Shown here in pieces: positions 1-5,929 of a DNA stretch of 6,192 bases (the stretch's first letter is position 1; every line of letters starts with the position of its first letter). The DNA comes from Leucobacter sp. (GTDB lineage Bacteria > Actinomycetota > Actinomycetes > Actinomycetales > Microbacteriaceae). The position numbers and the translations under genes were made by a program. A model generated the notes under the pieces. The model ran no database searches. It was not told the origin of the DNA and saw nothing but the letters and a program-made list of their open reading frames with translations. The stretch spans positions 1 to 6,192 of the forward strand of contig JAGNOB010000126.1 in NCBI GenBank assembly GCA_017990305.1, in the 5' to 3' direction.

Positions 1-55
1 CCTCCACGAGGGTGTCGACGCTCAGGTAACGCTGCAGGTCATCACGCAGCGCTAA
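1..55 (+). CDS. rplI: 50S ribosomal protein L9, C-terminal end (partial)
   Basis: The window opens inside a plus-strand gene. Reading from base 2 gives LHEGVDAQVTLQVITQR and then TAA at 53-55. This resembles the extreme C-terminus of ribosomal protein L9, where a His-Glu/Pro-Glu turn precedes an alternating beta strand. L9 binds 23S rRNA and helps keep the reading frame during translation. Context supports the call: in actinobacteria rplI usually closes the rpsF-ssb-rpsR-rplI operon and dnaB often follows. A strong terminator lies 21 bases past the stop, as expected for the end of a highly expressed operon. Only 17 codons are visible, so the identity rests partly on position. Confidence 0.75.
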   Translation, partial: LHEGVDAQVTLQVITQR

Positions 56-76
56 GCTCCGCGGTAACCGCTGTAT

Positions 77-118
77 AACGAGGCGGGCAGATTCCTATTG
101 GAATCTGCCCGCCTCGTT
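77..118 (+). terminator. Strong hairpin terminator after rplI
   Basis: A perfect 19-bp inverted repeat (77-95 against 100-118) encloses a four-base TATT loop. The stem begins AACGAGGCGGGC and its complement ends CGCCTCGTT, so the 3' side finishes in a short T run (117-119). It starts 21 bases after the rplI stop codon. The A-rich 5' foot makes it function-ready on the other strand too, so it may stop transcription in both directions. This is the most stable hairpin I see in the window. Confidence 0.93.
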
Positions 119-331
119 TGCGTTGTACACGGTGCTCGGGACTGGTCGGGTGGGCCGAGTGCGAGCTCCTGCGCGGCCCGCTGCGTGGCGAATTCGTGGG
201 TGGGCAACTCCCCCACCTCCGCACCCACCGTGCGCGACAGGCGGGCCTCCTGGGCGCCTGAACGGTGGGTAAACAGCGTGCTCGACAGCGCTCTCTCGAA
301 CGGGGTCAGTTCCGGTCGCGTTCGCCGCGAC

Positions 332-525
332 TTGTCCACACGCCCGGGGCACGAGCAACCTTCAACGTGTACTTTAAGGTTGAATAACTTTGTATCTGTG
401 GAAACTAAAAAGCCCAGGTCAAGCGGCATGTATTCGTCATTCGCGTAAATCTATCCACAAGTTATCCCCACTCATGTGGACAAGGTTCGGCTTGTCTGCG
501 GTAGATATCCACAAAGTTATCCACA
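332..525. promoter_or_regulatory. Cluster of DnaA boxes upstream of dnaB
   Basis: Six sequences match the DnaA box TTATCCACA or its high-GC actinobacterial form TTGTCCACA. Perfect copies are TTGTCCACA at 332-340 (+), TTGTCCACA on the minus strand at 475-483, and TTATCCACA at 517-525 (+). Copies with one mismatch are CTATCCACA at 451-459, TTATCCCCA at 462-470 and ATATCCACA at 505-513. Five of the six lie within 75 bases. DnaA is the replication initiator and also a transcription factor, and such clusters occur at origins, at titration sites and in promoters it controls. The arrangement is seen directly in the sequence; DnaA binding here is inference. Confidence 0.8.
361..410. other. AT-rich segment, candidate DNA unwinding element
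   Basis: By hand count this 50-base stretch has 15 G+C (30%), an extreme value in a window that is otherwise strongly GC-rich. It lies between the outlying DnaA box at 332-340 and the main box cluster at 451-525, the position expected of a duplex-unwinding element in an origin. It also contains a 6-bp inverted repeat, TTCAAC at 361-366 and GTTGAA at 379-384. AT-richness could instead reflect an upstream promoter. Function is inference. Confidence 0.4.
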
Positions 526-543
526 GGTGTGGGGAGTTGATAT

Positions 544-572
544 TTGAGGACGGGAGCGGGTGCACCTACGGT
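544..572 (+). promoter_or_regulatory. Candidate dnaB promoter
   Basis: TTGAGG at 544-549 resembles a -35 element and lies 17 bases before TACGGT at 567-572, which fits the actinobacterial -10 pattern TANNNT. The last DnaA box ends 18 bases upstream of the -35, so DnaA bound there could activate or repress. The predicted transcript would start near 579-580 and have a leader of about 60 bases. A short inverted repeat (CACC at 563-566, GGTG at 570-573) overlaps the -10. No other pair in the gap fits better, but the call is by eye. Confidence 0.35.
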
Positions 573-639
573 GAATGTCTGAGGTCTGGTATGTCATCAG
601 AAGGTAACGCCGCCGGACCTCACTGAAGGAGTACACACC

Positions 640-2016
640 GTGTCCATCGCGCACTTAGGCATCGCGTCTCCCGACGAAGAACGGCGGGGGCCCGACTACG
701 AACGCACCCCGCCCTACGACCTGCTCGCGGAGCAGAGCGCGCTCGGCGGCATGCTCCTCTCCAAGGACGCAGTTGCCGATGTGACCGGAGTGCTCAAGGG
801 GCACGACTTCTACGTACCCAAGCACGAGGTCATCTACGAGGCGGTGCTTTCGCTCTACTCGCAGGGTGAGCCCACCGATGTCATCACGGTCACGGATGCG
901 CTGTCGAAGTCTGGCGACCTGCAACGTGCCGGCGGCGCCGAGTATCTGCACACCCTCACGAGCATTGTTCCGACCGCAGCGAACGCTGGCTTCTACGCAG
1001 ATATCGTCGGCGAGAAGGCGCTCTTGCGGCGCCTCGTCGAGGCCGGCACACGAATCGTGCAGATGGGTTACGCGGGCGAGGGCGAAGCGCTCGATCTCGT
1101 GAATACCGCGCAGTCCGAGATCTACGGCGTCACCGGTGAAGCACAGAGCGAAGACTACGTTCCGCTGAATCTTGCCGTGGACGCTGCAATCGAAGAAATT
1201 CACCGCGCGAACTCGATGCCCGAGGGCATGCTCGGTGTGCCGACAGGGTTTAGCGAACTCGACGCGATGACCAACGGCTTCGCCGGCGGCCAGATGATCA
1301 TCATCGCGGCCCGACCAGCTATGGGTAAGTCGACACTCGCGATGGACGTGGCACGTCACGCCTCGGTCCACGCGCTCGCGCCGACAGTCTTTTTCTCGTT
1401 GGAGATGGGGCGCGCCGAGATCGCGATGCGTCTCCTTGCAGCCGAAGCCTCGATCCCAATGCAGACACTTCGGAAGGGCGCACTCGACAGCCGTGACTTC
1501 CAGAAGCTCGCTGCGACGCAGGCTCGCATTGCAGATTCACCGCTCTACATCGACGACAGCCCGAACCTTACGCTCGTTGAGATTCGCGCGAAGTGCCGCA
1601 GGCTGAAGCAGCAGCACGGTCTGAAGATGGTCGTGATTGACTACCTCCAGCTACTCTCGAGCGGTAAGCGTGTGGAGAGCCGGCAGCAGGAGGTCAGTGA
1701 GTTCTCGCGTGCGCTCAAGCTTCTTTCAAAAGAGCTCGATGTTCCCGTTATTGCTCTGTCCCAGCTAAACCGTGCGTCCGAGCAGCGCTCCGACAAGATG
1801 CCAGCGATTAGCGACCTCCGCGAGTCGGGCTCGCTCGAGCAGGACGCGGATATGGTCATCCTGCTTCACCGCGAAGCGGCGAGCGATCGTGACCACCCTC
1901 GGGCGGGCGAAGCAGACTTCATCCTCGCGAAGCAGCGTAACGGTCCAACGGGCACGGTCACCGTAGCGTTCCAGGGGCACTACTCCCGATTCCAGGACAT
2001 GCCGCAGGGCATGTAG
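640..2016 (+). CDS. dnaB: Replicative DNA helicase DnaB
   Basis: This gene encodes the hexameric helicase that unwinds DNA ahead of the replication fork and recruits primase. The product has 458 residues, normal for the family, and starts at GTG with AAGGAG at 626-631, eight bases upstream. The N-terminal primase/loader-interaction domain spans about residues 25-125 (PYDLLAEQSALGGMLL). The RecA-like ATPase domain spans about 195-455. Visible motifs are Walker A ARPAMGKST (K230), the catalytic-glutamate motif FSLEM (E255), Walker B VVIDYLQLL (D334), sensor LSQLNR (Q375), SDLRESGSLEQDADMV (391-406) and the arginine-finger loop KQRNGPTG (R433). No intein interrupts the motifs, unlike some mycobacterial DnaB proteins. 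Upstream DnaA boxes suggest possible DnaA control. Only a weak 4-bp GC hairpin (2019-2031) follows, so some read-through is likely. Confidence 0.98.
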   Translation: MSIAHLGIASPDEERRGPDYERTPPYDLLAEQSALGGMLLSKDAVADVTGVLKGHDFYVPKHEVIYEAVLSLYSQGEPTDVITVTDALSKSGDLQRAGGAEYLHTLTSIVPTAANAGFYADIVGEKALLRRLVEAGTRIVQMGYAGEGEALDLVNTAQSEIYGVTGEAQSEDYVPLNLAVDAAIEEIHRANSMPEGMLGVPTGFSELDAMTNGFAGGQMIIIAARPAMGKSTLAMDVARHASVHALAPTVFFSLEMGRAEIAMRLLAAEASIPMQTLRKGALDSRDFQKLAATQARIADSPLYIDDSPNLTLVEIRAKCRRLKQQHGLKMVVIDYLQLLSSGKRVESRQQEVSEFSRALKLLSKELDVPVIALSQLNRASEQRSDKMPAISDLRESGSLEQDADMVILLHREAASDRDHPRAGEADFILAKQRNGPTGTVTVAFQGHYSRFQDMPQGM

Positions 2017-2054
2017 TGAGGGCGCTCGCCCCGGTGTTTCGCAGCGAGACCAGC

Positions 2055-2060
2055 TAGAAT
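2055..2060 (+). promoter_or_regulatory. Candidate -10 element for the HdeD-like gene
   Basis: TAGAAT lies 25 bases before the proposed TTG start of the next gene and is one base off the TATAAT consensus. I find no convincing -35 at 16-18 bases upstream (the region reads CGGTGTTTC). Transcription would begin near 2067, giving a leader of about 20 bases that just includes the Shine-Dalgarno AAGGGA at 2074-2079. This would give the membrane-protein pair a promoter independent of dnaB. Confidence 0.45.
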
Positions 2061-2085
2061 CCTGGAGGCAGAGAAGGGAACCCGA

Positions 2086-2688
2086 TTGTCAAACTCCGCA
2101 GCTATCGCGAAACGTCTGGTTGACCCGTCGCTTCTTCCCCCTCGGTGGGTCCGCATCTTGCGCAGCGTCGTGCTGTTAGCAGTCGGCCTCGCGATCACGT
2201 TCACTGCGACGTTTCATGAGCGTTTCACATTCGACCTCGCGGTGGTTGTCGTAGCCCTAGCTGTCATCGGACTGGTACACCTCATCGAGGGGTGGCAGCG
2301 GATCGGGCGTGCGGGGAGCAGCATCGCGTTTGCGCTCGGCATAGTTTCCGTGATTGCAGCGGCACTGCTTGGGATATTCAGCAGCCCAATGGCCTTCGCG
2401 GTCGTTATTGCAGGATGGGCGCTCAGCTCCGCACTGCTCGAATTTGTCGGCATGGTTGTCACACCGGGCAGCCGCCAAGACGCGCCGCTCGTCGGTGCGA
2501 TAGGGCTTGTGCTCGCGCTTGCCGTGCTTCTCTCCCGCGCCGATCTCGTCGCGGTCATCGGCTTCTTCGGGGCATACGCGGTGGTTGCCGGCGTCTTCCT
2601 CGGTATCGCCGCCCTCGACACACGTCGAGCCACGGAGCCTGACGAAGCTTCTCAGGCCACTCCGGTGAACGCCTCGTTCACCGCTTGA
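2086..2688 (+). CDS. HdeD/DUF308-like six-TM membrane protein
   Basis: This is a 200-residue, very hydrophobic protein of unknown biochemical role. I see six membrane segments, at about residues 24-42, 50-68, 78-97, 102-122, 134-150 and 153-177, with a short basic N-terminus (KR, RWVRILR) and a polar 20-residue tail. The segment count, length and repeated short loops match the HdeD/DUF308 family. In E. coli HdeD is linked to acid resistance, but actinobacterial members are mostly uncharacterised. The start is the rare TTG at 2086; AAGGGA at 2074-2079 lies six bases upstream and no in-frame ATG or GTG fits better. A near-consensus -10 (2055-2060) suggests its own promoter. The next gene follows after 39 bases and is probably co-transcribed. 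Confidence 0.75.
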   Translation: MSNSAAIAKRLVDPSLLPPRWVRILRSVVLLAVGLAITFTATFHERFTFDLAVVVVALAVIGLVHLIEGWQRIGRAGSSIAFALGIVSVIAAALLGIFSSPMAFAVVIAGWALSSALLEFVGMVVTPGSRQDAPLVGAIGLVLALAVLLSRADLVAVIGFFGAYAVVAGVFLGIAALDTRRATEPDEASQATPVNASFTA

Positions 2689-2699
2689 GCTTCGGCTCA
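2686..2699 (+). other. C(UUCG)G tetraloop hairpin over the stop codon
   Basis: TGAGC (2686-2690) pairs with GCTCA (2695-2699) around the loop TTCG, closed by C-G, the exceptionally stable UUCG tetraloop form. The 5' arm starts with the TGA stop of the HdeD-like gene. There is no T tract, so it is more likely an mRNA-stabilising or processing structure between the two genes, or a weak terminator, than a full stop signal. Confidence 0.4.
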
Positions 2700-2727
2700 C
2701 ACACGCAGACCACGAAGAAAGCGAACG

Positions 2728-2988
2728 ATGACAAACCCATCTGACCACCGGACCGAGAACTCGATCAGCCCGTCACGGCACGATCGATTGAAGCCGCTAG
2801 AGCTCTTCGGTTTCTCTGGAGTGCTTGCGGTGTTCGCTGGACTCATTGTGCTGATGAGCTCGCGCTCCATCATGCTTACGCTGATCTTCACAGCTATCGC
2901 ATTCGTCGTCTCCCTTGTGTTCGTCGCGCTGCTCGGAATGGGCGGCAAGACGAACGAGAAAGACGCCGAGGCCCCTACAAGCCGCTAG
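2728..2988 (+). CDS. Small two-TM conserved hypothetical membrane protein
   Basis: This 86-residue protein has a polar N-terminus (residues 1-22), two membrane segments at about 26-43 and 48-70, and a charged C-terminal tail ending at TAG. The stretch KPLELFGFSGVLAVFAGL followed by a second helix reads like a small membrane protein I associate with Microbacteriaceae, but I know no function for it. The start is ATG at 2728. Only a weak purine-rich sequence (GAAGAAAG, 2714-2721) precedes it, so translation may depend on coupling to the upstream HdeD-like gene 39 bases away. A hairpin follows the stop within 10 bases. The coding call rests on composition and hydrophobic pattern; any role in the envelope is inference. 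Confidence 0.75.
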   Translation: MTNPSDHRTENSISPSRHDRLKPLELFGFSGVLAVFAGLIVLMSSRSIMLTLIFTAIAFVVSLVFVALLGMGGKTNEKDAEAPTSR

Positions 2989-2997
2989 CGTGCGAAC

Positions 2998-3021
2998 GGC
3001 GACGGGCGCTAGCCCGCCGCC
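2998..3021. terminator. Hairpin between convergent genes
   Basis: GGCGACGGGC (2998-3007) pairs with GCCCGCCGCC (3012-3021) around the loop GCTA, with a single A·C mismatch in ten pairs. It sits nine bases past the small membrane-protein stop and six bases past the end of the SIP gene on the other strand. That location suits a bidirectional terminator. There is no T run on either side, so it would act as a GC-rich, non-canonical terminator. Confidence 0.6.
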
Positions 3022-3027
3022 GCAAGG

Positions 3028-3873
3028 CTAGTCCTCGATTGACTCTGGGTCGTTGGGATCAATTGGCCCGTGGTGATCGAAGTTTGCCTCGCCACGGCGC
3101 CAGTACCCGCTGATCTGGAACTGTTCGCGGGGAAGTCCAAGCTCGTCGCGGATCACGCGCCGGAGTGGAATGAGGCGGTTCGCGTCCCCCGCAGCGAACA
3201 CGAAGGTGCCATCGCTGATTTCGCTGTCAAGCAATGCTTGGTCGAGGCCGCCGAGCGGTTCACGAACGAGGATCTCGCGGCCGGTGGCTTCACGAAAATA
3301 CTCTTCGACCCAGTCGATCGCGTCGTAGTCGACGTCTGCGACGATCTCGATCTCGGTAGCGTCTGGCAGCTCGTTGATCCACCTCGCCGTGGCCGGGAAC
3401 GCCGTCGGATCAACGAGACAGAGCAGTGAGCTGACGCCTGTCGGGATGCTCTGCGAGCCGCGGGGGCCCACGACCACGAGCGTGTCGCCAATTGCAGCCT
3501 TCTCCGCCCAGGCAGAGGCCGGGCCGGGATCCTCGTGCAGGAAGAAGTCGAGGTCGAACACGCGGCCGCCGTTCTCCTCGCGAACGTTGAGCGGAGTGAA
3601 ATCGCGTGCAAAGGTCTGACCGTCGGGGCGCTCGATGCCGTCCGCGCCGTCTGCGGCGGGTGTCGGCGCGACGAGGGCTCCGGTGAAGGGGTGCGGGAAG
3701 AAGATTTTGGCGTGGTCGCCGGGACCGGTCGACACGAAATCGTGAAGATCCGGCCCGGCGACCGTCACGCGAGCAAAGGTTTCCACTGGCCGTGTGACTG
3801 CGGTGACAGTCACTTCGCGTGCAGTGAATCGGTGCCGTGTGCGCTCGCGCTGAAAGCCTGGTGCCTGAGTCAT
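3028..3873 (-). CDS. Siderophore-interacting protein (SIP), FAD-dependent ferric-siderophore reductase
   Basis: Members of this family reduce ferric siderophores in the cytoplasm with NAD(P)H and FAD, releasing iron. The 281-residue protein has the normal length. The N-terminal FAD-binding barrel covers about residues 15-140: FARVTVAGPDL (33-43), DHAKIFFP (53-60), the flavin-contact motif RDFTPLNVR (90-98, a variant of RxYT), DLDFFLHEDPGPASAWA (107-123) and GDTLVVVGPRGS (129-140). The C-terminal SIP domain covers about 145-262 and includes FAAGDANRLIPLRRVIR (226-242) and the signature ISGYWRRGEAN (254-264). The acidic tail is NDPESIED. The start is ATG at 3873 without a strong Shine-Dalgarno sequence. 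It lies 44 bases downstream of purB on the same strand, with no visible iron box or promoter in between, so it may be read from the purB transcript. Confidence 0.93.
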   Translation of the reverse strand: MTQAPGFQRERTRHRFTAREVTVTAVTRPVETFARVTVAGPDLHDFVSTGPGDHAKIFFPHPFTGALVAPTPAADGADGIERPDGQTFARDFTPLNVREENGGRVFDLDFFLHEDPGPASAWAEKAAIGDTLVVVGPRGSQSIPTGVSSLLCLVDPTAFPATARWINELPDATEIEIVADVDYDAIDWVEEYFREATGREILVREPLGGLDQALLDSEISDGTFVFAAGDANRLIPLRRVIRDELGLPREQFQISGYWRRGEANFDHHGPIDPNDPESIED

Positions 3874-3917
3874 ACTTCAAGCCTGGCGCAGCTACCGGAA
3901 CGCGGCAACCCGCTCGC

Positions 3918-5297
3918 TCACAGGTACTTGAGCAGCTCCGGCGCGTTGCCGATGTAGGTCGCCGGCGTCAGCTTAAGCAGCCGTGCTTTCGCCTCTTCGC
4001 CGATCTCGAGCGCCTGCACGAACTCGACGAGCTCGGCCTGGCCGATCCGACGCCCGCGCGTGAGCTCCTTAAGTGCGGCGTACGGATCACTGATCGACGA
4101 GCGGCCAGCGGTTACCTCTGCGCGGATCACTGTCTGGATCGCCTCGCCGAGCACCTCCCAGTTGCTGTCGAGGTCTGCGGCGAGCACCTCGGGTGCAGCG
4201 TCGATCTGGCCGAGGCCCTTGAGCGTGTTGTCGAGAGCGAGCACCGAGTGGCCGAGGGCGACGCCGATGTTGCGCTGCGCGGAGGAGTCGGTGAGGTCGC
4301 GCTGCCAGCGGCTCGTGACGAGCGTCGCGGCGAGCGAGTCGAGCAGTGCGTTCGAGATCTCGAGGTTCGCCTCGGCGTTCTCGAAGCGAATGGGGTTCAC
4401 CTTGTGCGGCATCGTCGAGGAACCTGTGGCACCCGCGACGGGTGTCTGCCGGAAGTATCCGATGGAGATGTAGCTCCAGATGTCGGTTGCGAGGTTGTGC
4501 AGGATCCGGTTCGCGTGCGCGATTCGGGTGTACAGCTCAGCCTGCCAGTCGTGCGACTCGATCTGGGTGGTGACAGGGTTCCAGTCGAGCCCAAGGCCCT
4601 CAACGAACTCCCGCGAAATCGTCTCCCAGTCGGCCGTGGGATCTGCGGCGAGGTGGGCGGCGAACGTTCCTGTAGCGCCAGAGAACTTCCCGAGGTACTC
4701 GACAGCGTCGATCTGCCGCAGCTGACGGCGCAGACGGTAGACGAAGACGCCGAGCTCCTTGCCGAGCGTCGTGGGAGTTGCGGGCTGGCCGTGCGTGCGG
4801 CTCATCATGGCGAGGTCGCGGTAGAGGCCTGCCTGGCGCTCAAGCTCGTCGATGACGGCGACGAACTTCGGCCGCCACACGTCAGCGATCGCCTGCTTCA
4901 CGGTGAGCGCGTACGACAGGTTGTTGATGTCCTCGCTCGTGCAGCAGACGTGCGTGAGCTCTGCGAACTCGCCGAGCCCCTGCGACTCGAGCCGAGCGCG
5001 CACAAGGTACTCGACGGCCTTCACATCGTGTTGAGTCGTCTTTTCGGTCTCAGCGAGCTCGTCGATTTCGGGCTGACCGAAGTCTGCCGCCCACTTGCGG
5101 AGTGATGCGAGCTGCGCATCGTCCATCGGGGTTCCGCCGAGCAGCGAGTGCGCGGTGAGGTAGGCAAGCCACTCGACCTCCACGTGCACGCGAGCCTTGT
5201 TCAGGCCGGCCTCGGAAAGCGTGTCGCCCAGGCCTTCAACGGCCTTCCGGTAGCGGCCGTCGAGGGGGCTGATGGGCTGCGAGGGCAGGCTCGTCAT
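3918..5297 (-). CDS. purB: Adenylosuccinate lyase
   Basis: PurB cleaves fumarate from SAICAR and from adenylosuccinate, acting twice in purine synthesis. I start the gene at the ATG of 5297, because GGAG (5306-5303 on this strand) lies five bases upstream and MTSLPSQPISPLDGRYRKAV is the usual N-terminus. The frame is open 25 codons further, but that extension looks non-coding. The product has 459 residues, close to E. coli PurB. Visible motifs are TTQHDVKAVEY (87-97), TSEDINN (120-126), SRTHGQPATPTTLGKE (166-181, with H169) and the fumarase-superfamily signature GSSTMPHKVNPIRFEN (292-307) carrying the catalytic serine loop. The sequence follows the longer E. coli-type subgroup rather than the mycobacterial type. 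The C-terminus ends LLKYL. The SIP gene follows after 44 bases. Confidence 0.98.
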   Translation of the reverse strand: MTSLPSQPISPLDGRYRKAVEGLGDTLSEAGLNKARVHVEVEWLAYLTAHSLLGGTPMDDAQLASLRKWAADFGQPEIDELAETEKTTQHDVKAVEYLVRARLESQGLGEFAELTHVCCTSEDINNLSYALTVKQAIADVWRPKFVAVIDELERQAGLYRDLAMMSRTHGQPATPTTLGKELGVFVYRLRRQLRQIDAVEYLGKFSGATGTFAAHLAADPTADWETISREFVEGLGLDWNPVTTQIESHDWQAELYTRIAHANRILHNLATDIWSYISIGYFRQTPVAGATGSSTMPHKVNPIRFENAEANLEISNALLDSLAATLVTSRWQRDLTDSSAQRNIGVALGHSVLALDNTLKGLGQIDAAPEVLAADLDSNWEVLGEAIQTVIRAEVTAGRSSISDPYAALKELTRGRRIGQAELVEFVQALEIGEEAKARLLKLTPATYIGNAPELLKYL

Positions 5298-5370
5298 GTG
5301 ATCTCCGTTGTGTCGGGGCGTGCAGCAAGTTGATGGGCGCCGCACACGGGTGCGGGCGCAGTCCTGTCCC

Positions 5371-5376
5371 ATTCTC
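5371..5376 (-). promoter_or_regulatory. Possible -10 element for purB
   Basis: On the minus strand this hexamer reads GAGAAT, similar to the TAGAAT seen before the HdeD-like gene. It would start transcription near 5364 and give a leader of about 67 bases. No good -35 hexamer is visible upstream. The 135-base gap between purB and the holin-like gene otherwise contains only a GC-rich hairpin. Weak call. Confidence 0.22.
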
Positions 5377-5390
5377 CCACGGGGCAGGGA

Positions 5391-5417
5391 GGCCTGCTGC
5401 GGCGTCAGGGGCAGGCC
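5391..5417 (-). terminator. Hairpin downstream of the holin-like gene
   Basis: GGCCTGC (5391-5397) and GCAGGCC (5411-5417) form a perfect 7-bp stem with a 13-base loop. On the minus strand it lies 15 bases past the stop of the holin-like gene and before the purB leader. There is no T tract. It may be a weak terminator that separates the two same-strand genes. Confidence 0.4.
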
Positions 5418-5432
5418 AGCCCGAGGCGTGAG

Positions 5433-5840
5433 CTACCGCTTCCGCTTCCGGTTCGTGCCAAGTAGGCCGTTCATGATGCTCGCGAGCAGAGACATGACGA
5501 TAGCGCCGAGCACACCCCACCAGAAGCCGTCGACGTGCAAGCCGAATCCCGCAGCCCCTGAGAGCCAGGCGATCACCGAGATCAGTATCCCGTTCACGAT
5601 GAGCCCGAAGAGGCCGAGCGTCAGAATATAGAGGGGGATTGACACGATTCGCACGATGCGTCCGAGCGTGCCGTTGACGAGCCCGAAGACGAGCGCGACG
5701 AGGAGCATCGTGATGAGCGGGGAGTAGGGGTCATCGTTGATGGGCTCGATCCAGAAACCGCGCGGTCCTGAGCCGCCGACAATGAGGGTCGTCAGCCAGA
5801 GCGCGAAGGTTGAGACGAGGACACGCATGATGAGTCGCAT
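5433..5840 (-). CDS. Phage holin family 4_2 / YvlD-type four-TM membrane protein
   Basis: This 135-residue protein matches the family named 'mycobacterial 4-TMS phage holin' (Pfam Phage_holin_4_2, related to B. subtilis YvlD). Despite the name, most members are chromosomal, and nothing here is phage-like. Membrane segments lie at about residues 5-23, 43-62, 66-92 and 104-125. The hallmark is PLYILTLGLFGLIVNGI (69-85), followed by a GF.WG..GAIVMSL segment and a basic tail RKRKR. The start is ATG at 5840, giving MRLIMRVLVSTFALWL as is usual. No Shine-Dalgarno sequence precedes it. AAGAAT (5853-5848 on this strand) lies seven bases upstream, so a leaderless mRNA is conceivable. An alternative ATG is at 5828. 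Its function is unknown; a role in envelope stress is only inferred from YvlD. Confidence 0.9.
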   Translation of the reverse strand: MRLIMRVLVSTFALWLTTLIVGGSGPRGFWIEPINDDPYSPLITMLLVALVFGLVNGTLGRIVRIVSIPLYILTLGLFGLIVNGILISVIAWLSGAAGFGLHVDGFWWGVLGAIVMSLLASIMNGLLGTNRKRKR

Positions 5841-5929
5841 GCGGTCAATTCTTGCAGGAGGGCGCGAATTGCGCGAGCGGATCAGGGCAATGAGCGGGGT
5901 GAGCGGCGCGCGCGGGCGCGGCTGAGCAG

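Larger units (their letters stand above)
119..639. other. Intergenic region rplI–dnaB, oriC-like
   Basis: This 521-base gap contains no confident gene. Bases 119-330 are GC-rich. Bases 181-340 show mild codon-like periodicity on the minus strand, but no ribosome binding site supports a gene there. Bases 361-410 are AT-rich: I count 15 G+C in 50. Bases 332-525 carry DnaA-box-like nonamers. Bases 544-572 look like a promoter for dnaB, and the rest is a leader with a Shine-Dalgarno sequence at 626-631. A DnaA-regulated dnaB promoter, a DnaA-titration site or an actual replication origin are all possible readings. Confidence 0.7.

Noticed and set aside
298..312. SOS (LexA) box from GAAC and GTTC half sites
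   Set aside because: The half sites are seven bases apart, not four, and do not fit the actinobacterial GAAC-N4-GTTC consensus.
397..405. Further DnaA boxes at 397-405 and 528-536
   Set aside because: These have two and three mismatches to the consensus and were not counted.
98..448. A 116-codon plus-strand frame in the rplI–dnaB gap
   Set aside because: It includes part of the rplI terminator, shares the third-position GC bias of the opposite strand but with first and second positions the wrong way round, and has no ribosome binding site.
580..622. TGAGGTC (580-586) and GACCTCA (616-622) as a dnaB leader riboswitch or attenuator
   Set aside because: Only seven pairs enclose a 29-base loop, with no alternative structure or T tract. 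It is too weak to call.
655..1371. A 238-codon open minus-strand frame
   Set aside because: It lies antisense to the well-supported dnaB gene and has Cys/His/Arg-rich composition typical of a shadow frame.
3837..5105. A 422-codon open plus-strand frame
   Set aside because: It lies antisense to purB, whose catalytic motifs are all intact. Long antisense frames are common opposite high-GC genes, and its peptide shows no domain I recognise.
5298..5372. N-terminal extension of PurB by 25 codons to the ATG at 5372
   Set aside because: The ATG at 5297 has a good Shine-Dalgarno sequence and the standard PurB N-terminus. The extension is Arg/Cys-rich and has no counterpart in the family as I know it.
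5433..5840. Evidence of a prophage from the 'phage holin' name
   Set aside because: The family is mostly chromosomal and YvlD-like. No integrase, endolysin, terminase or attachment site is present, and the neighbours are core genes.
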